Positions 5,998 to 8,024 of a stretch of 8,024 nt of DNA are shown here, one piece after another (the first letter of the stretch is position 1; each line of letters opens with the position of its first letter). This DNA is from an uncultured bacterium (lineage in GTDB: Bacteria > Bacillota > Clostridia > Oscillospirales > Butyricicoccaceae). The notes beneath the pieces were generated by a model. It was not told where the DNA came from, searched no databases, and saw only the letters and a list, made by a program, of their open reading frames with translations. The DNA is taken from the NCBI GenBank assembly GCA_905215125.1, contig CAJMOV010000081.1, forward strand, positions 1 through 8,024, written 5' to 3'. The translations under genes and the position numbers were made by a program.

Positions 5998-6756
5998 TTA
6001 CAAGGCCAGCTTTTGGAAATTCTCCAGGAAATTAACCAGGTCGTCGATTTTGGCCTGCATCATGCGCTCGCCTTTTTCCTTTGTGGCCAGGCGGCTGTTG
6101 CCGTTGGTGCCGCGCGGGGTGTCCATCTTGCCGAACAGCGCGACGCGCGTGACGCCGTTTTTGGCGCAGCCGGGCATGCGCTCGACGTATTCCTCAGTCG
6201 CTTCCTCCATCCTGACCAAATCCTCGCGGATAAACAGCATGGTCGATGTCTCGGCCTCGTCGCCGTGGCCGCCCTTGGGCTGCTCGCACAGCTCGTCCTC
6301 CGCTTCCTTGCCCAGGCCGAGACAGTTGGAAACGCCGACCTTGACCCCATAGCGGCAGGACAGATTGTTGGCGGCGATACGCAACGGGAAGTGGGTGGAC
6401 ACCCCGCCGTCCAGGATGAGAAATTTCTTAACGCCGAAGCGGATGAAGTTTTCCAGAATATTTTCCACAAAAGCTGAGAAAGAGTACGCTTCTATGCTGA
6501 CCGACCCCTTAAAATCGGTAAAAGCGGGGAAGTAGGCGTAAGGCAGCGTCGGCAGCGTGACGACGGGGAAGCGTTCGGTGACGGCGCGGGCCAGCCAGTC
6601 GGTGACGAAAAAATCGGTGCCCATGGGCAGGTGTCCCCCATGCTCTTTACTGCCGCCGCCGACGGGCAGCATGACGATGGTGTCCTCGCAAAGCAGCTTC
6701 CGGCAATCCTCGTTTGTAATTTCGGCGATCATGACGCCTTTTTTCGGCTGGGTCAT
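5998..6756 (-). CDS. Creatininase-family metal-dependent hydrolase
   Basis: A 252-residue cytoplasmic protein of normal length for the creatininase superfamily, which includes creatinine amidohydrolase, the peptidase MftE and the flavin-pathway enzyme ArfB. These enzymes cleave amide or cyclic amide bonds with two metal ions. Visible are KEHGGHLPMGTD (37-48), aligning with the ExHGPHLPLxTD signature, DGGVSTHFPL (116-125) where relatives have NGHGGN or NGHYEN, and GHGDEAETS (163-171), matching the conserved C-terminal histidine-glutamate segment. Some classical ligands are therefore replaced (see findings). Two starts are possible: ATG at 6754-6756 with AAAGGAG 10 bases upstream (chosen), or GTG at 6763-6765, which would overlap the previous stop by 4 bases but leaves only one base after the Shine-Dalgarno sequence. 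It sits between the amidohydrolase and aminotransferase genes, suggesting consecutive steps of one pathway. The substrate is not assignable. Confidence 0.88.
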   Translation of the reverse strand: MTQPKKGVMIAEITNEDCRKLLCEDTIVMLPVGGGSKEHGGHLPMGTDFFVTDWLARAVTERFPVVTLPTLPYAYFPAFTDFKGSVSIEAYSFSAFVENILENFIRFGVKKFLILDGGVSTHFPLRIAANNLSCRYGVKVGVSNCLGLGKEAEDELCEQPKGGHGDEAETSTMLFIREDLVRMEEATEEYVERMPGCAKNGVTRVALFGKMDTPRGTNGNSRLATKEKGERMMQAKIDDLVNFLENFQKLAL

Positions 6757-6761
6757 GCTGA

Positions 6762-7568
6762 TCACGCTCCTTTTGTAATCCAGTGTGTGAAATTTTGGGA
6801 AAAGATCGCTTCCCTCTGTCCGTCTGTCAGGCTTGCCCGCAGCACATGCTCGATCTGCGCCTGCATGATGTCCTCTTTCCCTTCCCCGTCCATGAAGAAA
6901 GGGAAGTCGGAGCCGTACAGCACCCGGCCGGCGCCGACCAGCTTCACCGCTTTTTCCAAAGCGGCGGGGATGCGCACCGTCGATGTGTCAAAGCACACCC
7001 TTTCCATCGGGGCGAGGGCGCGGAACATCTCTTCCATAAACGCCAGGTTGTCCGGCGCCGCTCGGCCAAGATGGGCGACCTGGATTTTGAGCCGCGGGAA
7101 CTGACGCACAATGTCGGTGACATACTGCACGCGGCAGGACGCCTGCGAGTGCAGCAGAAGCGTCAGCCCGTGCTGCTGCATCTGGGCGAAAATCTCCCGC
7201 TTGGCGTCCGTAAGCTGGCTTTTGTGCAGCACGATATGCTCCTTGACGCCGGCGATATCGCAGTAATGCCCGCCGACAAGGTCGGGGTTTTGCTCGTCCA
7301 GCAGCACAAAGGGATAAAGCCCCGGCCGCGTTTTGGAATACGCGATACAGCGCAGGCTTTCTTCCGTTTTGTCATGCTCGCGGAAAACGGACGGCACCAG
7401 CACCGACTCCATTACATGATGCGACGCAAAAAGCCCTTCATAGTCCGCCATCGGGCCGTACTGCACGGTGCGGTAGCAGGGAAAGGCTTCGGCCAGCGGG
7501 CTTGCTTCCGCAATACGGCGCATGACGGCGGGGTCGCCGTAATGCAGGTGGGCGTCACGGACGGTCAT
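6762..7568 (-). CDS. Amidohydrolase family 2 (TIM-barrel metal hydrolase)
   Basis: A 268-residue cytoplasmic protein, slightly short for the Amidohydro_2 family (about 280-330). The family covers hydrolases, lactonases and ACMSD-type decarboxylases. The metal-site pattern is complete. HLH at 7-9 follows the first strand (VRDAHLH). H140 lies in LLLHSQ, H166 in VAHLGR, and D221 in YGSDFPF, which is the usual motif at strand eight. The ATG overlaps the stop of the upstream transporter ATPase by 4 bases (ATGA, 7565-7568), indicating translational coupling, and AAGGAAGG lies shortly before it. It comes immediately before the creatininase-family gene. The context suggests it acts on a compound brought in by the peptide-type transporter. 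Whether it opens a ring, cleaves an amide or lactone, or decarboxylates cannot be decided from the sequence. Confidence 0.9.
   Translation of the reverse strand: MTVRDAHLHYGDPAVMRRIAEASPLAEAFPCYRTVQYGPMADYEGLFASHHVMESVLVPSVFREHDKTEESLRCIAYSKTRPGLYPFVLLDEQNPDLVGGHYCDIAGVKEHIVLHKSQLTDAKREIFAQMQQHGLTLLLHSQASCRVQYVTDIVRQFPRLKIQVAHLGRAAPDNLAFMEEMFRALAPMERVCFDTSTVRIPAALEKAVKLVGAGRVLYGSDFPFFMDGEGKEDIMQAQIEHVLRASLTDGQREAIFSQNFTHWITKGA
6767..6774 (-). promoter_or_regulatory. Ribosome binding site deciding the creatininase-family start
   Basis: AAAAGGAG on the minus strand is 10 bases before the ATG at 6754-6756 and one base before the GTG at 6763-6765. The spacing favours the ATG. The site lies within the last codons of the amidohydrolase gene. 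Confidence 0.6.
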
Positions 7569-8024
7569 ACCCCGCCTTCCTTTTTCTCCGTCAGCTCGCG
7601 CCAGCAGTGGCATGCGACAAAGTGGCCGGGCTCGGCCTGCTCCAGCACAGGCTGCGCCTTGCGGCATATCTCGCCGGCGTACAGGCAGCGGGGCGCGAAG
7701 CGGCAGCCCGGCTTGGGCGCGATGGGGCTGGTGATCTCCCCCTTGAGCACGATGCGCCGGCGCGGCGCGTCGATGTTGGTCGTCGGGATAGCGGAAAGCA
7801 GCGCCTTGGTGTAAGGGTGCAGCTGCTTTCTGAACAGCGCTCCCGACGGGCACTTTTCCACCATCTGTCCCAGGTACATGACGCCGATATCATTGGAAAT
7901 GTGCTTGACGACTGACAGGTCGTGGGTGATGAAAAGATAGGTCAGTCCCTTTTCTTCCTGTAAGTCCATCATCAGGTTGAGGATCTGCGCCTGGATGGAA
8001 ACGTCAAGGGCGGAAACCGGCTCG
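7565..8024 (-). CDS. Oligopeptide/dipeptide ABC transporter ATPase, C-terminal part (partial)
   Basis: The last 152 residues of an OppF/DppF- or OppD/DppD-type ATPase; the 5' end lies beyond the right edge. The fragment begins inside Walker B and the D-loop (EPVSALDVSIQAQI), followed by the switch region LFITHDLSVVKHISN. It ends with the oligopeptide-transporter C-terminal domain, recognisable by HPYTKALLSAIP and the cysteine-containing GCRFAPRC segment and downstream cysteines up to VACHC. An ATG at 7970-7972 is internal, since the coding frame is clearly conserved upstream to the window edge. Such ATPases energise uptake of di- and oligopeptides, and also of nickel or opine-like small molecules. 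The 4-base overlap with the amidohydrolase gene places transport and breakdown in one operon. The missing half carries Walker A, so intactness cannot be judged. Confidence 0.95.
   Translation of the reverse strand, partial: EPVSALDVSIQAQILNLMMDLQEEKGLTYLFITHDLSVVKHISNDIGVMYLGQMVEKCPSGALFRKQLHPYTKALLSAIPTTNIDAPRRRIVLKGEITSPIAPKPGCRFAPRCLYAGEICRKAQPVLEQAEPGHFVACHCWRELTEKKEGGV

Noticed and set aside
5590..6477. Plus-strand open frame opposite the creatininase-family and aminotransferase genes
   Set aside because: It crosses the boundary of two well-supported minus-strand genes and shows no domain.
6783..7814. Long plus-strand open frame opposite the amidohydrolase gene
   Set aside because: The opposite strand carries a complete metal-site pattern and operon overlaps; this frame has a biased His/Arg/Gln composition typical of a shadow.

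Overview
The window looks like a piece of a GC-rich Firmicutes chromosome, most likely an anaerobic clostridial lineage of the Oscillospiraceae/Ruminococcaceae type. This is inferred from strong AGGAG-type ribosome binding sites, a lipoprotein with a long Asp/Gln/Asn/Pro linker, a Crp/Fnr regulator directly ahead of a NitT/TauT-type transporter, and TTG/GTG starts. No phylogenetic test was possible. Coding density is high. I see no RNA genes, mobile elements or CRISPR array, and no gene-free stretch longer than about 210 bases.

Layout, left to right. (1) Bases 1-133, minus strand: the N-terminus of phosphoserine aminotransferase SerC, leaving the window on the left. (2) Bases 134-345: a divergent intergenic region with a plausible serC promoter. 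(3) Bases 346-1254, plus strand: a cysteine synthase-family PLP enzyme with an altered substrate loop, ended by a perfect 13-bp hairpin terminator. That terminator sits between convergent genes. (4) Bases 1399-4544 or 4583, minus strand: a tightly packed four-gene operon reading Crp/Fnr-family regulator, lipoprotein substrate-binding protein, permease, ATPase. Two junctions are 4-bp ATGA overlaps and one is a 26-bp overlap. (5) Bases 4545-4734: a control region holding the terminator of the upstream operon, a strong sigma-A-like promoter and a perfect 9-bp inverted repeat that overlaps both the promoter and the obvious ATG of the regulator. (6) Bases 4735-8024, minus strand: the end of a second operon reading oligopeptide/dipeptide ABC ATPase (5' end outside the window), TIM-barrel amidohydrolase, creatininase-family hydrolase, class III aminotransferase, terminator.

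How the genes may work together (inference). The second operon has the shape of an uptake-and-breakdown pathway: import of a small peptide-like or amide compound, two metal-dependent hydrolytic steps, then transamination of a freed amine. Its substrate cannot be read from the sequence. The regulator/transporter operon looks self-contained, with the regulator probably controlling its own transporter. serC and the cysteine synthase homologue are divergent neighbours in serine/cysteine metabolism. This raises the possibility that the synthase uses O-phosphoserine, an intermediate made by SerC.

The most interesting points are the overlapping promoter, inverted repeat and start codon of the regulator, the unassigned catabolic operon, and the creatininase homologue that lacks several classical metal ligands.
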